DNA of 45,556 nt from Clostridia bacterium (GTDB lineage Bacteria; Bacillota; Clostridia; Christensenellales; Aristaeellaceae): contig JAFXUZ010000085.1 in the NCBI GenBank assembly GCA_017524725.1, positions 1-45,556 on the forward strand. Reading direction: 5' to 3'. The notes beneath the pieces are model-generated. The model was not told where the DNA came from, made no database searches, and was given only the letters and a program-made list of their open reading frames with translations. Below are positions 16,432 through 24,669 of this stretch, in pieces. Positions within the stretch are counted from its first letter, which is position 1. Each line of letters opens with the position of its first letter. A program made the translations under genes and the position numbers.

Positions 16432-17982
16432 CTATTTCTCTCCTTGCCGGCGGTCGTAGACGCGCTGGTAGATTTCTTTGTATTCTTCACTCCCCGCTTC
16501 CCGAAGCTTTGCGAGGAAAGCGGCGCGGCCGTCGTCCGTTACGCCCCTGGTGACCGTTGAGACGATCTGAGCATCCACGATGGCTTTCAGCCTGGCCTTC
16601 AGGCCGGCGATGGCGGCGTTTTCCTCCGCGGTTTTCGGGCTTACCGCGGTCAAAAGCTTAAAACAGGTTTTTTCCAGGACGCCCGCATGTTCATACAGCG
16701 CGCAGTATCCCGCCTTTTCCTGTCGGTGGGCGGCAGGCACGTAGACGGAAGCGTAGTATTCCGCCGGGGCGAAAAACTGGCCGCAGATGACCGGCACCGT
16801 CTGGTACAGCCGGTTGTCCTCGGGTACGTAACTGACTTCGTACCGCCCGTCGTCCCTGAGGATCAGCGTATCGCCCAGGGTGCCGTTCTGGGACACCAGC
16901 ATGTTTTCCGTTTCAAACTGGGCGTCCAGCCAGCGCAGGCTGCTTTCGATGTCCCGGTTATCGGTGGTCAGGGCCGCCCCGAATTCGATGGTGTCGATGT
17001 TCCGGGGCAGGCAGGCCCGCGTCCCCTCCGCGTGTACCGGGATCAGGAGACGGTAGTTGGCGGCGGTCTCCGGGGCAATGGCGGTGTTCTTCAGGCGCCA
17101 GTAGCTGAACAGGCCCACGTTTCCTTCGTTGACCTTTTCCGCCCAGATGTTGCTTCCCTGGCTGATGAAGTCGATGTCCATGAGGCCTTCCGCGTACATC
17201 CGGTGCAGCCAGGCAAGGCAGGCGAAAAACCCGTCTTCCTCCGGGGCGAAACATACGGCGCCGTTTTCGTTAAGGTAAACGAATTCCTCGTTCAGCGGCA
17301 GGCCGAAAAAGGAAAAGAGATTGTAGACGCCGGTGATGTTGTCGTCAAAAGTGAATTCCAGGGGGATCTCATCCGCGAGCCCGTTGCCGTTGGGGTCGTC
17401 CTTGCGGAAATGCCGAAGCACATCCGTCAGCTGCTCCACCGTTTCGGGCACGGGCAGGTTAAGCGCGTCCAGCCAGGTCCCGTTGATAAAAAAATGCCCG
17501 TTCGTGTTGACGCCCTGGGAGATCAGGAAGCCCAATTGGTACATATGCCCGTCGGACGCGGTCAGCTGGTCCCTGAGTCCGCTGTTTTCCAGCCGGGCAC
17601 CGTAATTGGGCATCAGGCCGCGGCGGAGGTATTCATCCAGCGGTACCAGCAGGTGGCGGGATACGCCGTATTCCTCCACGTCCAGGTTTCCCCGCAGGAT
17701 CAGGTCCGGCATTTTCCCCTTGGCGAAGGCTAGGCTGACGGAACTGTTCCATTCCGCTTCCTTGACTTCGTTAAAATCCACATGCACGCCGGTCTGCTCC
17801 TCGATCTTGCGGAAATACCACATGTTGCTGAAATCCACCGCGACGTTTTCGATCTCGTATTGCAGGGCCGTCAGGGAGACGGGGACGCGGCCGGACGGTT
17901 TTTCCTTCTCCCGCGCCGCGCAGCCGGCCAGCAGCAAAGCGGCGGCCGACAGCAGGCAAACCAGTTTTCTTAAACGATCCAT
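16432..17982 (-). CDS. Extracellular solute-binding lipoprotein (sugar ABC type), regulator-linked copy
   Basis: 516 aa. Signal peptide with lipobox LLLAGC (~Cys20), so lipid-anchored outside. The mature protein has the family-1 sugar-binding fold; markers include EIENVAVDFSNMWYF, KGKMPDLILRGNLDVEEYG and DPNGNGLADEIPLEF. It resembles the second binding protein at 18098 throughout, so they are paralogues. The ATG at 17982 follows GGGAG by about five bases; an upstream in-frame ATG at 18009 is rejected because it lies in the terminator hairpin. The AraC sensor starts eight bases after it, which suggests delivery or presentation of ligand to the sensor. Confidence 0.88.
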   Translation of the reverse strand: MDRLRKLVCLLSAAALLLAGCAAREKEKPSGRVPVSLTALQYEIENVAVDFSNMWYFRKIEEQTGVHVDFNEVKEAEWNSSVSLAFAKGKMPDLILRGNLDVEEYGVSRHLLVPLDEYLRRGLMPNYGARLENSGLRDQLTASDGHMYQLGFLISQGVNTNGHFFINGTWLDALNLPVPETVEQLTDVLRHFRKDDPNGNGLADEIPLEFTFDDNITGVYNLFSFFGLPLNEEFVYLNENGAVCFAPEEDGFFACLAWLHRMYAEGLMDIDFISQGSNIWAEKVNEGNVGLFSYWRLKNTAIAPETAANYRLLIPVHAEGTRACLPRNIDTIEFGAALTTDNRDIESSLRWLDAQFETENMLVSQNGTLGDTLILRDDGRYEVSYVPEDNRLYQTVPVICGQFFAPAEYYASVYVPAAHRQEKAGYCALYEHAGVLEKTCFKLLTAVSPKTAEENAAIAGLKARLKAIVDAQIVSTVTRGVTDDGRAAFLAKLREAGSEEYKEIYQRVYDRRQGEK

Positions 17983-17999
17983 ACTTTCTCCCGGAAAGC

Positions 18000-18037
18000 A
18001 AAAAAGCACTGCCGCCTGTAGATCCAGATGGCAGTGC
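18000..18037 (-). terminator. Intrinsic terminator or attenuator upstream of the regulator-linked binding protein
   Basis: On the minus strand GCACTGCC (18037-18030) and GGCAGTGC (18013-18006) form a perfect 8-bp stem with a 16-base loop, followed by six T. It lies between the stop of the upstream binding protein (18098) and the start of the next (17982). It can end the permease-binding protein transcript and, with the promoter at 18058-18086, act on the regulator transcript as well. Confidence 0.75.
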
Positions 18038-18057
18038 TCAGCGGCTTTGATGATACG

Positions 18058-18086
18058 ATTATAGCATCATACGCCGCAGCGGACAA
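18058..18086 (-). promoter_or_regulatory. Internal promoter for binding protein-regulator-GH43
   Basis: Minus strand TTGTCC (18086-18081), 17 bases, TATAAT (18063-18058). The predicted start near 18050 lies only about a dozen bases before the terminator hairpin at 18037, so transcripts would meet the terminator immediately. A chance match is possible, but both boxes and the spacing are good. Confidence 0.55.
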
Positions 18087-18097
18087 GAGCGACTTTG

Positions 18098-19603
18098 TTA
18101 CTTGGCCAGATAAGCGTCATAGGCGTTCTGGTACAGTTCGATGTAGCGGTCCACGCCGATGGCCTTCGCCTGAGACTGGAAGTTGTTCCAGCTTTCGTCG
18201 GTCACGCCGTTGCGCACGAAGTTGGAGAAGGATTCCTCCACCAGCTTCTGCAGTTCCGTGTAGATGTCGGCGGCCTCGGTGGCGTCTTCGTTGCTCATCT
18301 TGCTCAGGTCGCGCAGGTACTGGAAGCTCTTGTATTCCAGCACGTTCGATTCGGCGTACCACTTGCTGTCTTCATAGCGTTCCACACGGTGGGGTGCCAT
18401 CTGGTAGATGGAGGTATAGTAATCGCCGGGGGCGAAGAACTGGCCCATGGTGACGGGGACGAACTGGTACAGGCCGTTGTCGGCGGGGATGTCGATCACT
18501 TCGTACTTGCCCGCGTCGTTGAGCACGATCTGCTCGCCGACGCGGCCGTTCAGGGAGACCATCATGGTTTCGGTTTCCAATTGGGCGTCGATCCACTTCA
18601 GGGCCGCCACGGGATCCTTGCAGTTGCTGGTCAGGTAAGCGCCGGCTTCCGGGACCTCCAGGATCTGGGAAACAGCAGCCTTATAGCCGTCGGCGACGGG
18701 GGGCAGGATGGACTTGAAGTTGGGAACGTTCTCGGCTTTGATGGCGGTGTTGATCAGGCGCAGGTAGCAGAAGTAGCCCACTTCGCCGTTGTTCACCTTG
18801 TTGGCCCACAGGTTGCTGTCCTGGGTCAGGGATTCGGGATCCATCAGGCCTTCTTCATAGAGGGTGTGCAGCCATTCCACGCAGGCGCGCCAGCCGGCCT
18901 GGGCGGCGGTGAACTGCACCTTGTCGTTTTCGTCGATATAATAGTAGTAGGTGTTTTCCGGCACGCCGAAGGAGGCGAACTGGTTCCAGATGGTTTCCGG
19001 GCCGAACTGGGTGTAGGAAGCGGAGAAGGGCCAGGTGACGCCGTCAGCCTTCATGGCGCGGAGCATGGCGGTCACGTCTTCGATGGTCCTGGGGGCTTCC
19101 AGGCCGAGCTTTTCCAGTTCCTTCTGGTTGATGTACCAGGTGCCGGTGTGGTTCACGTTCTGGGCCATCAGGAAGCCGATGAAGTAGGTGTGGCCGTCGG
19201 AAGCGGGGATGGAATCGCCCGCGTGGTTGATGTTCAGGCGGCTGACATAGTTGGGCATGATCTCTTCGGTAAGGTATTCATCCAGCGGGAGCAGCAGGCC
19301 CTGGCTGACGCCGTATTCTTCCACGTCCACGCTGTGACGCAGGATCATGTCGGGCATCTGCGCGGGGATGGCGAACATCAGGTTCACGTTGGTGGACCAG
19401 TCCGCGTCCTTTACCATGTTGAAGGTCACATGGGTGTTGGTCTTTGCTTCCAGCTCGTCGAAGAACCAGAGGTTGTTAAAGTCGGTGTTCTGGTTTTCCA
19501 GCGCGTACTGGAACGCGGTCAGTTCCACCTTGTCATCGGCCAGCGACGCGCCGAGGCTCAGCGCCAGGCAGAATGCCAGCAGCAGGGAAACGAGTTTCTT
19601 CAT
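18098..19603 (-). CDS. Extracellular solute-binding protein, permease-linked copy
   Basis: 501 aa. The N-terminal signal peptide MKKLVSLLLAFCLALSLG is followed by ASLADD, a signal peptidase I type end; there is no lipobox cysteine. The mature part is a family-1 sugar-binding protein (AIPAQMPDMILRHSVDVEEY, NHTGTWYINQKELEKLGL). The closely related protein at 16432 does have a lipobox. In a monoderm an ABC binding protein is usually lipid-anchored, so this one is either retained in another way or released. GGAGG lies upstream of the ATG. It follows the two permease genes by 48 bases and is the presumed binding component of that transporter. Confidence 0.88.
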   Translation of the reverse strand: MKKLVSLLLAFCLALSLGASLADDKVELTAFQYALENQNTDFNNLWFFDELEAKTNTHVTFNMVKDADWSTNVNLMFAIPAQMPDMILRHSVDVEEYGVSQGLLLPLDEYLTEEIMPNYVSRLNINHAGDSIPASDGHTYFIGFLMAQNVNHTGTWYINQKELEKLGLEAPRTIEDVTAMLRAMKADGVTWPFSASYTQFGPETIWNQFASFGVPENTYYYYIDENDKVQFTAAQAGWRACVEWLHTLYEEGLMDPESLTQDSNLWANKVNNGEVGYFCYLRLINTAIKAENVPNFKSILPPVADGYKAAVSQILEVPEAGAYLTSNCKDPVAALKWIDAQLETETMMVSLNGRVGEQIVLNDAGKYEVIDIPADNGLYQFVPVTMGQFFAPGDYYTSIYQMAPHRVERYEDSKWYAESNVLEYKSFQYLRDLSKMSNEDATEAADIYTELQKLVEESFSNFVRNGVTDESWNNFQSQAKAIGVDRYIELYQNAYDAYLAK

Positions 19604-19651
19604 GGGGATACCTCCTTAAATTTCAGGGCATGAACGCCCCAATTAACAGAA

Positions 19652-20587
19652 TCATCCCTTCAGGGAACCGATCATCACGCCCTTGACGAAATACTTCTGC
19701 ATGAATACATACAGCAGTATGGCGGGCACGGTGGAGACCACGATGCAGCAGTACTTGGCAACCTCCGCCTTGCGCAGGGCTTCCTGCAGGCCGCCCAGGT
19801 TGTCCGCGTAGGCGGCGAAGAAGGTGTCTGAGGAGCCGGTGGAGGTGAGGGAAGCCAGGATCTCCCGCAGCACCAGCTGCAGAGGATAGAGGCTTCGGTC
19901 GCGCAGCATGACCAGGCCGGTGAAATAATCGTTCCAGCGGGCCACGCCGTAATACACGGAAAGTACGGCGACGATGGTGCCGGACAGGGGCAGCACGCAG
20001 CGGAAGAAGTAGGTGAAATGGTTTGCGCCGTCCATCACCGCCGCCTCGTAGAGTTCGTTGGGGATGCTGGTCTGGATGTAGGTGCGGGCTACCATCAGGT
20101 TCCAGACGGACACCAGGTTCATCAGGATCATGACGGCCCGGGTATTGTACAGCCCCAGGTTCACCACGTTCAGGAAGATGGGGATCAGGCCGCCGGAAAA
20201 AAACATGGTGAAGGTGATCGCCAGGTTCACAAGCTTTTTGCCGGCGAACCGTCGGGACAGGGCGTAGGCGGCCGCCAGGGAGACGATCACGCTCAGGGCT
20301 GAACCCACGACGGTATAAAAGATGGAATTGATGTAGCTGCCCCACAGCTCGGAATACTGGAACACGGCTTCATAGCCCATCAGGGAAAAATCCACCGGCC
20401 ACAAAAGCACCCTGGCCTGCAGGACGGCTTCCGGGTCGGAAACCGAGGCGATCAGGATCAGCCACAGGGGATAGAGGACGATCAAAAGCACGATGATCCA
20501 GAACACCAGGTTGACGGCGTTGAACACCCGGTCCATTTTGGTTTCCCTGACCCGCGTGCCGTGTTTTTTTTTCGCCATAACGGTCAT
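19652..20587 (-). CDS. Carbohydrate ABC transporter permease (YtcP/LplC type)
   Basis: 311 aa with six predicted membrane helices; the first is VNLVFWIIVLLIVLYPLWLI. The cytoplasmic EAA loop is recognisable as LYEAAVMDGANHFTYFFRCV, the contact site for the ATPase. It belongs to the CUT1 family that imports oligosaccharides. No ATP-binding subunit is encoded here, as is usual for LplB/YtcP systems that share an MsmX-like ATPase elsewhere. GGAGGG six bases before the ATG at 20587 decides the start. It follows the partner permease by 19 bases. Confidence 0.92.
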   Translation of the reverse strand: MTVMAKKKHGTRVRETKMDRVFNAVNLVFWIIVLLIVLYPLWLILIASVSDPEAVLQARVLLWPVDFSLMGYEAVFQYSELWGSYINSIFYTVVGSALSVIVSLAAAYALSRRFAGKKLVNLAITFTMFFSGGLIPIFLNVVNLGLYNTRAVMILMNLVSVWNLMVARTYIQTSIPNELYEAAVMDGANHFTYFFRCVLPLSGTIVAVLSVYYGVARWNDYFTGLVMLRDRSLYPLQLVLREILASLTSTGSSDTFFAAYADNLGGLQEALRKAEVAKYCCIVVSTVPAILLYVFMQKYFVKGVMIGSLKG

Positions 20588-20606
20588 GGTTATCCCTCCT
20601 CCTTCC

Positions 20607-21563
20607 TCAGAACAGGCTGATGTCGCTCATCTTGCGGGAAACGGCGTTGACCAGCATGATGATGGCAAAATTGATCACGTTGAGGCACAGGCCGATGGCG
20701 GAAGCGTAGGAATACTGCGCCTTGGAGGCGGCAATGCCGACGCTGTAGACATACACGCCCAGGATGTCGGATGTGGGCATGTTGCCGCTGGTCTGCAGGA
20801 GCAGGGCCTTGTCCGTGTTGGAGGACAGGAGCGAGCCGCAGTTGAGGATCAGCATCATCACCGTGATGGGGACCAGGTGCGGGATATCGATGTGGCGGAT
20901 CCTGTTCCAGCGGGTGGCCCCGTCGATGGTGGCCGCTTCGTACAGCTGCGGATCGATGCTGGTCAGGGTCGCGATGTACAGGATCGTGTTCCAGCCCGCG
21001 TTCTGCCAGATCTCAGAACCGATGAAAAGGGGCCTGAACCAGCCCGGTTCCATAATAAAGTAGATGCTTTTCCCCCCGGCGGCGGTGATCAGGTGGTTGA
21101 TGATGCCGTTGGTGGGCGAAAAGAACAGGTAGATCATGCCGGCCAGCACGACCGTGGAAATGAAGTGGGGCACATAGATCGCGGTCTGCGCAAAGCCCTT
21201 GAACCGCTTGTGGTTCAATTGGTTCAGCATGATGGCCAGCAGGATGGGGATGGGGAAGCCGAAGATGAGCCCGAACAGGTTCAGCAGGAAGGTGTTGGCA
21301 AACATCCGTCCGCAGTAATAGCTGTTGAAAAATTTTTCAAAGAATTTGAAGCCTACCCATTTGCTGCCCGTGATGCCAAAGGCCGCCTTGTAATCCCGGA
21401 AGGCGATCTGCACGCCGTACATGGGGAAATAACAGAAGACGATGAAAAAGGCCAGCGCAGGCAGCAGCAGGATCCACAGCTGCCAGTCCCGGCGAACCGT
21501 CGTCACCAGGCGATGCTTCAGATTACCCCCGGGACGTTTCCCTTTGGATACGGAAACACTCAT
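20607..21563 (-). CDS. Carbohydrate ABC transporter permease (LplB type)
   Basis: 318 aa, six predicted membrane helices (LWILLLPALAFFIVFCYF is the first). The EAA motif is LYEAATIDGATRWNRIRHID. It is the heterodimer partner of the permease at 19652, the standard LplB-YtcP pair of CUT1 systems importing oligosaccharides, often from pectin or xylan. GGAGGGG lies just before the ATG. It is the first gene of a six-gene minus-strand operon (permease, permease, binding protein, binding protein, AraC sensor, GH43). Confidence 0.92.
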   Translation of the reverse strand: MSVSVSKGKRPGGNLKHRLVTTVRRDWQLWILLLPALAFFIVFCYFPMYGVQIAFRDYKAAFGITGSKWVGFKFFEKFFNSYYCGRMFANTFLLNLFGLIFGFPIPILLAIMLNQLNHKRFKGFAQTAIYVPHFISTVVLAGMIYLFFSPTNGIINHLITAAGGKSIYFIMEPGWFRPLFIGSEIWQNAGWNTILYIATLTSIDPQLYEAATIDGATRWNRIRHIDIPHLVPITVMMLILNCGSLLSSNTDKALLLQTSGNMPTSDILGVYVYSVGIAASKAQYSYASAIGLCLNVINFAIIMLVNAVSRKMSDISLF

Positions 21564-21622
21564 GGAGGGACCCCTCCTTTTTTAATTTGCGGACCCCGCG
21601 GATCCGGTTGCTTTTCATCCGT

Positions 21623-21643
21623 ATTATAACCTGCCCGGGCAGG
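21623..21643 (-). promoter_or_regulatory. Operon promoter with perfect 14-bp palindrome in the spacer
   Basis: The minus strand has TATAAT at 21628-21623. Immediately upstream, filling most of the -10/-35 spacer, is CCTGCCCGGGCAGG (21643-21630), a perfect palindrome. No good -35 hexamer is present, which suits an activator- or repressor-controlled promoter. It lies between the divergent transporter and glycosidase operons. Confidence 0.5.
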
Positions 21644-21746
21644 AAAAAGAAAGAAGCGAAAATTTTGCGCATTCCCGGTTTTTCGGCTGTTTCAGGGGCA
21701 AAAGACGATATGCAGAATTTTTGCGCCTATGAAAAACATGGGCTTT

Positions 21747-21761
21747 CTGGTAAAATACCAG
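21747..21761 (+). promoter_or_regulatory. Small palindrome before the plus-strand glycosidase operon
   Basis: CTGGTA-AAA-TACCAG is a perfect 6+6 inverted repeat containing a TAAAAT that could serve as -10. It lies about 30 bases before the first glycosidase ATG. A matching -35 was not found, so it may be an operator or an activator-dependent promoter. Confidence 0.35.
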
Positions 21762-21789
21762 CAAAAAGAAGGATGGGGGAGGCTGAACC

Positions 21790-23226
21790 ATGCTGCCTGA
21801 AACCGGCGTTTCCTTTCACACCGAAGACGAAGTCCTTCAGCGGGTGTACGACTCGGCGGAGGATAAATGCCGTTCCAACCTGAAGTCCTTCGAAGGCCAT
21901 ACCGTGCTGGTGGAAGGGGGCGGCTATGAAAAGATCTGGCTTGAGACGCAGCCCATGGGCGGGGAAATGTACGCGCTGCGCAGCCTTGAAGCCGCAAAAA
22001 ACAACTGCGCCCTGTTCATGGACCACCAGCGAACGGACGGACGGCTGCCGGGCTCCATCCAGTGTTTGGACGGCCGGGTGGAACCCCAGTTCAACAAATA
22101 CCAGGGCTTCTGCTTTCCTTTCCCCGCGCTGAACCTGTATTACCTCTTGGGCAGGGACAGAAACTGGCTTGAAAGGCTTGAGGATACGCTGCGCCGCTTT
22201 GACACATGCCTCTGGAAAACGCGCAGCCTTAACGACAGCGGGCTTTTGTATTCCTTCTGCGTGTATGATACCGGGGAGGACCTGGCCCTGCGCTACGGCG
22301 ACGCTCCCTGCTGGTGGGAAAGCGACGAGCCGCCACGGGGATACCGGGTGGTGCCCATGGCATCCATGGACGTGACCAGCTGGAGCTTTGCCGCCCGAAG
22401 CGCCCTGGCGGAGATCTGCCGCATCCTCGGCCGGGAGGAAGAAGCCGGGGAATGGGACAAACGGGCGGGCGCGGCGGCGGCGGCGCTGAAACGGCATTTG
22501 TGGGACGATGAGCGCGGCGCGCTTTTCGACCGGGACAAAGACGGAAGGACCATCGATATCCTGTGCCACAACACCCTCAGGTGCATGTACTGGGGAAGCG
22601 TCTCCCGGGACATGGCGGACCGTTTTGTCAGGGAACACCTTTTGAACCCTTCGGAGTTCTGGACGCCCTTCCCTCTGCCCAGCGTGGCCGCCTGCGACCC
22701 GGCCTTCAGAAACGCCCCGGAAAACAACTGGAGCGGCCAGCCTGAGGGCCTGACCTATCAGCGGGCGATCCTGGCCCTGGAAAATTACGGATATCACCGG
22801 ATCGTGACGCGCCTGGGCGAAAAGCTGATCGCCGCCGTGGCCGAAAACGGCTGCCGGTTCACCCAGCAGTTCGATCCTTTTACCGGCAGGCCCTCCCTGG
22901 TGCACGCCGTGACCCACCGGCCCGTGGCGGAAGGCAGCGGGGAGGCGGTGCAGGACGCGTACGGGCCCACCATGCTTTCCTGCCTGGAATACATCGCGTA
23001 CCGCTATGGCGTCCATCCCCATCTGGGGCGGGTATGGTTCAGCCTGGGCAGCGGGAAAAGCTATGAATACGACGCCGTGTTTTACGGCCGCCGTTATTCC
23101 ATCCGAAGCGACGGCAGGCGGGCGGAGATCCGGGCGGACGGAAAAACGCTGGGCCGCTTTGACTGCGGCGTCCGGCTGGTCACCGGGGAAACGGGCGATA
23201 TCCTGGATAAGGTGCGCATCGAATGA
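21790..23226 (+). CDS. (alpha/alpha)6-barrel glycosidase, GH63/MGH1-like
   Basis: 478 aa with no signal peptide. The layout resembles trehalase/GH63-type barrels: WLETQPMGGEMYALRSLEA near the start, the central RVVPMASMDVTSWSFAAR, and ENNWSGQPEGLTYQRAILAL (~320), the position of the general acid region in such enzymes. The C-terminal ~60 residues form a small beta domain. The substrate is unknown; neighbours point to an alpha-linked sugar in pectin or xylan oligosaccharides. GGGGGAGG precedes the ATG. It is the first gene of the plus-strand operon, 15 bases before GH28. A rhamnosidase (GH78-like) is an alternative I cannot exclude. Confidence 0.65.
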   Translation: MLPETGVSFHTEDEVLQRVYDSAEDKCRSNLKSFEGHTVLVEGGGYEKIWLETQPMGGEMYALRSLEAAKNNCALFMDHQRTDGRLPGSIQCLDGRVEPQFNKYQGFCFPFPALNLYYLLGRDRNWLERLEDTLRRFDTCLWKTRSLNDSGLLYSFCVYDTGEDLALRYGDAPCWWESDEPPRGYRVVPMASMDVTSWSFAARSALAEICRILGREEEAGEWDKRAGAAAAALKRHLWDDERGALFDRDKDGRTIDILCHNTLRCMYWGSVSRDMADRFVREHLLNPSEFWTPFPLPSVAACDPAFRNAPENNWSGQPEGLTYQRAILALENYGYHRIVTRLGEKLIAAVAENGCRFTQQFDPFTGRPSLVHAVTHRPVAEGSGEAVQDAYGPTMLSCLEYIAYRYGVHPHLGRVWFSLGSGKSYEYDAVFYGRRYSIRSDGRRAEIRADGKTLGRFDCGVRLVTGETGDILDKVRIE

Positions 23227-23241
23227 AAGGGAGGGAAAACG

Positions 23242-24639
23242 ATGATCCATATAAACGACCCCCTGCCTGATTGGTGTCAGGCGCTCAAGGCGTCCCTTGA
23301 CCGGATGGCGGAGGAGCTTTCCGATACCGTCCGTCCCTGGCAGGGGCCGGAGAAGGCTTTTTTTCCGGAGGACCACGGGTTTGTTCCGGGACAGAAGGCG
23401 ACCGGCGCGATCCAGCGGGCCATCGATCTGGCGGCGGAGAAGGGCGGCGTCGTCCGCCTGCGGCGGGGGGATTACGTCAGCGGCACGCTGGTGCTGCGCT
23501 CCAATGTATGCCTGGAGGTCTGCGTGGGGGCGCGGCTTTTGGGCAGCACGGATCTGAAAGATTATCCGGAGCATCACGCCCGGCGGCTCACCGTGCAGGA
23601 TACCAGCATGGGGATGCACCAGTCGCTTTTGTTCGCCGAGGGCTGCGAGGATATCTGCCTCAGGGGGCCTGGCGTGATCGACGGACGGGGGGATCCCCGG
23701 AATTTCCCGGGAGAGGAAACGGCCCAGGGCACCCCGGGGCGGCCTTTCCTGATCCGCATGATCGACTGCAAAAGGGTGCATGTGGCCGGGCTGACCCTGA
23801 AAAACGCCGCCTGCTGGATGCAGAATTACCTGAACTGCGAGTCGCTGCTGATCGAAGGCGTCACGGTGCGCAACCACGCCAACTACAACAACGACGGCTT
23901 TGACATCGACGGCTGCCGGGACGTGATCCTCCGCCATTGCCGGGTATCCAGCGGGGACGACGCCCTGTGCTTTAAAGGCGCGTCCCAAAGGACGCTGAAG
24001 CGGGTACTGGTGGAAGACTGCGATTTTTATTCCGCCTGCAACGCGGTGAAGGTGGGCACGGATACCCAGGGGGATTTTTGTCAGGTGCTGATCCGGAACT
24101 GCAGGATCGGGGGGCTTTCGGAGGATCCTTCCGGGCTCAAGCACCCATGCGCGGACAGCGGCGTGTCCCTGGAAACGGTGGACGGCGGCACGCTGGAGGA
24201 TTTCTGGCTCACCGGGCTGCACATTACGCGGGCCTGGAGCCCTTTTTTCCTGCGGCTGGAAAACCGGGGCAGGGTCAAACCCATGGACCCGCCTCCCGGC
24301 CCGGGGACGCTCCGCCGGGTGCTGTTTTCCGCCGTCCGGGGCGAGGGCAACGGTCCCAGGGGCTCCTATGTGCTGGGCATCCCCGAAAAGCCCGTGGGTG
24401 AGATCGCGTTTTCGGACGTACATTTGCGTCAGTATCCCTGGGAGGGGCCGGCGCCGGACGCGAAGGACTATCCCGATTTCCGGGGCGCTTATCCGGACGC
24501 CCACATGATCGATCCCGTCGGTCCCGTTCCCGCCTTCGCGCTGTGGGTGCGGCATGCCCGGAGCGTTTCGCTCCTGGATTATCAGGTGCTGCCGGAGGGG
24601 CTGGATCCCCGCCCCGCTTTATTGGATGGGGACGCGTAA
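23242..24639 (+). CDS. Glycoside hydrolase family 28 (polygalacturonase-like)
   Basis: 465 aa right-handed beta-helix enzyme with no signal peptide, so cytoplasmic. Family motifs: NYNNDGFDIDGC (the N-T-D element with Asp) and VSSGDDALCFKGA (the catalytic D-D). At the usual G-H-G histidine position it has CNAVKVGTDTQGD instead. Such histidine-less members occur in bacterial GH28 and may cut rhamnogalacturonan- or xylogalacturonan-derived oligomers rather than plain polygalacturonate (inference). AAAGGGAGGG precedes the ATG. It lies between the barrel glycosidase and GH10. Confidence 0.85.
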   Translation: MIHINDPLPDWCQALKASLDRMAEELSDTVRPWQGPEKAFFPEDHGFVPGQKATGAIQRAIDLAAEKGGVVRLRRGDYVSGTLVLRSNVCLEVCVGARLLGSTDLKDYPEHHARRLTVQDTSMGMHQSLLFAEGCEDICLRGPGVIDGRGDPRNFPGEETAQGTPGRPFLIRMIDCKRVHVAGLTLKNAACWMQNYLNCESLLIEGVTVRNHANYNNDGFDIDGCRDVILRHCRVSSGDDALCFKGASQRTLKRVLVEDCDFYSACNAVKVGTDTQGDFCQVLIRNCRIGGLSEDPSGLKHPCADSGVSLETVDGGTLEDFWLTGLHITRAWSPFFLRLENRGRVKPMDPPPGPGTLRRVLFSAVRGEGNGPRGSYVLGIPEKPVGEIAFSDVHLRQYPWEGPAPDAKDYPDFRGAYPDAHMIDPVGPVPAFALWVRHARSVSLLDYQVLPEGLDPRPALLDGDA

Positions 24640-24669
24640 AAAACGATAACTACGGAAAGGAAGAACGCG

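Noticed and set aside
14226..16553. Long open frame of 775 codons on the plus strand
   Set aside because: It is antisense to the AraC sensor-regulator, whose domains, start and codon use are clear; the plus translation has no recognisable domain and arises from high third-position G/C.
18095..19633. Open frame of 512 codons on the plus strand
   Set aside because: Antisense shadow of the second solute-binding protein.
21727..24555. Open frame of 942 codons on the minus strand
   Set aside because: It lies opposite the barrel glycosidase and GH28 genes, which carry catalytic motifs and ribosome sites; the minus product is rich in Pro, Gly, Arg and His without domains.
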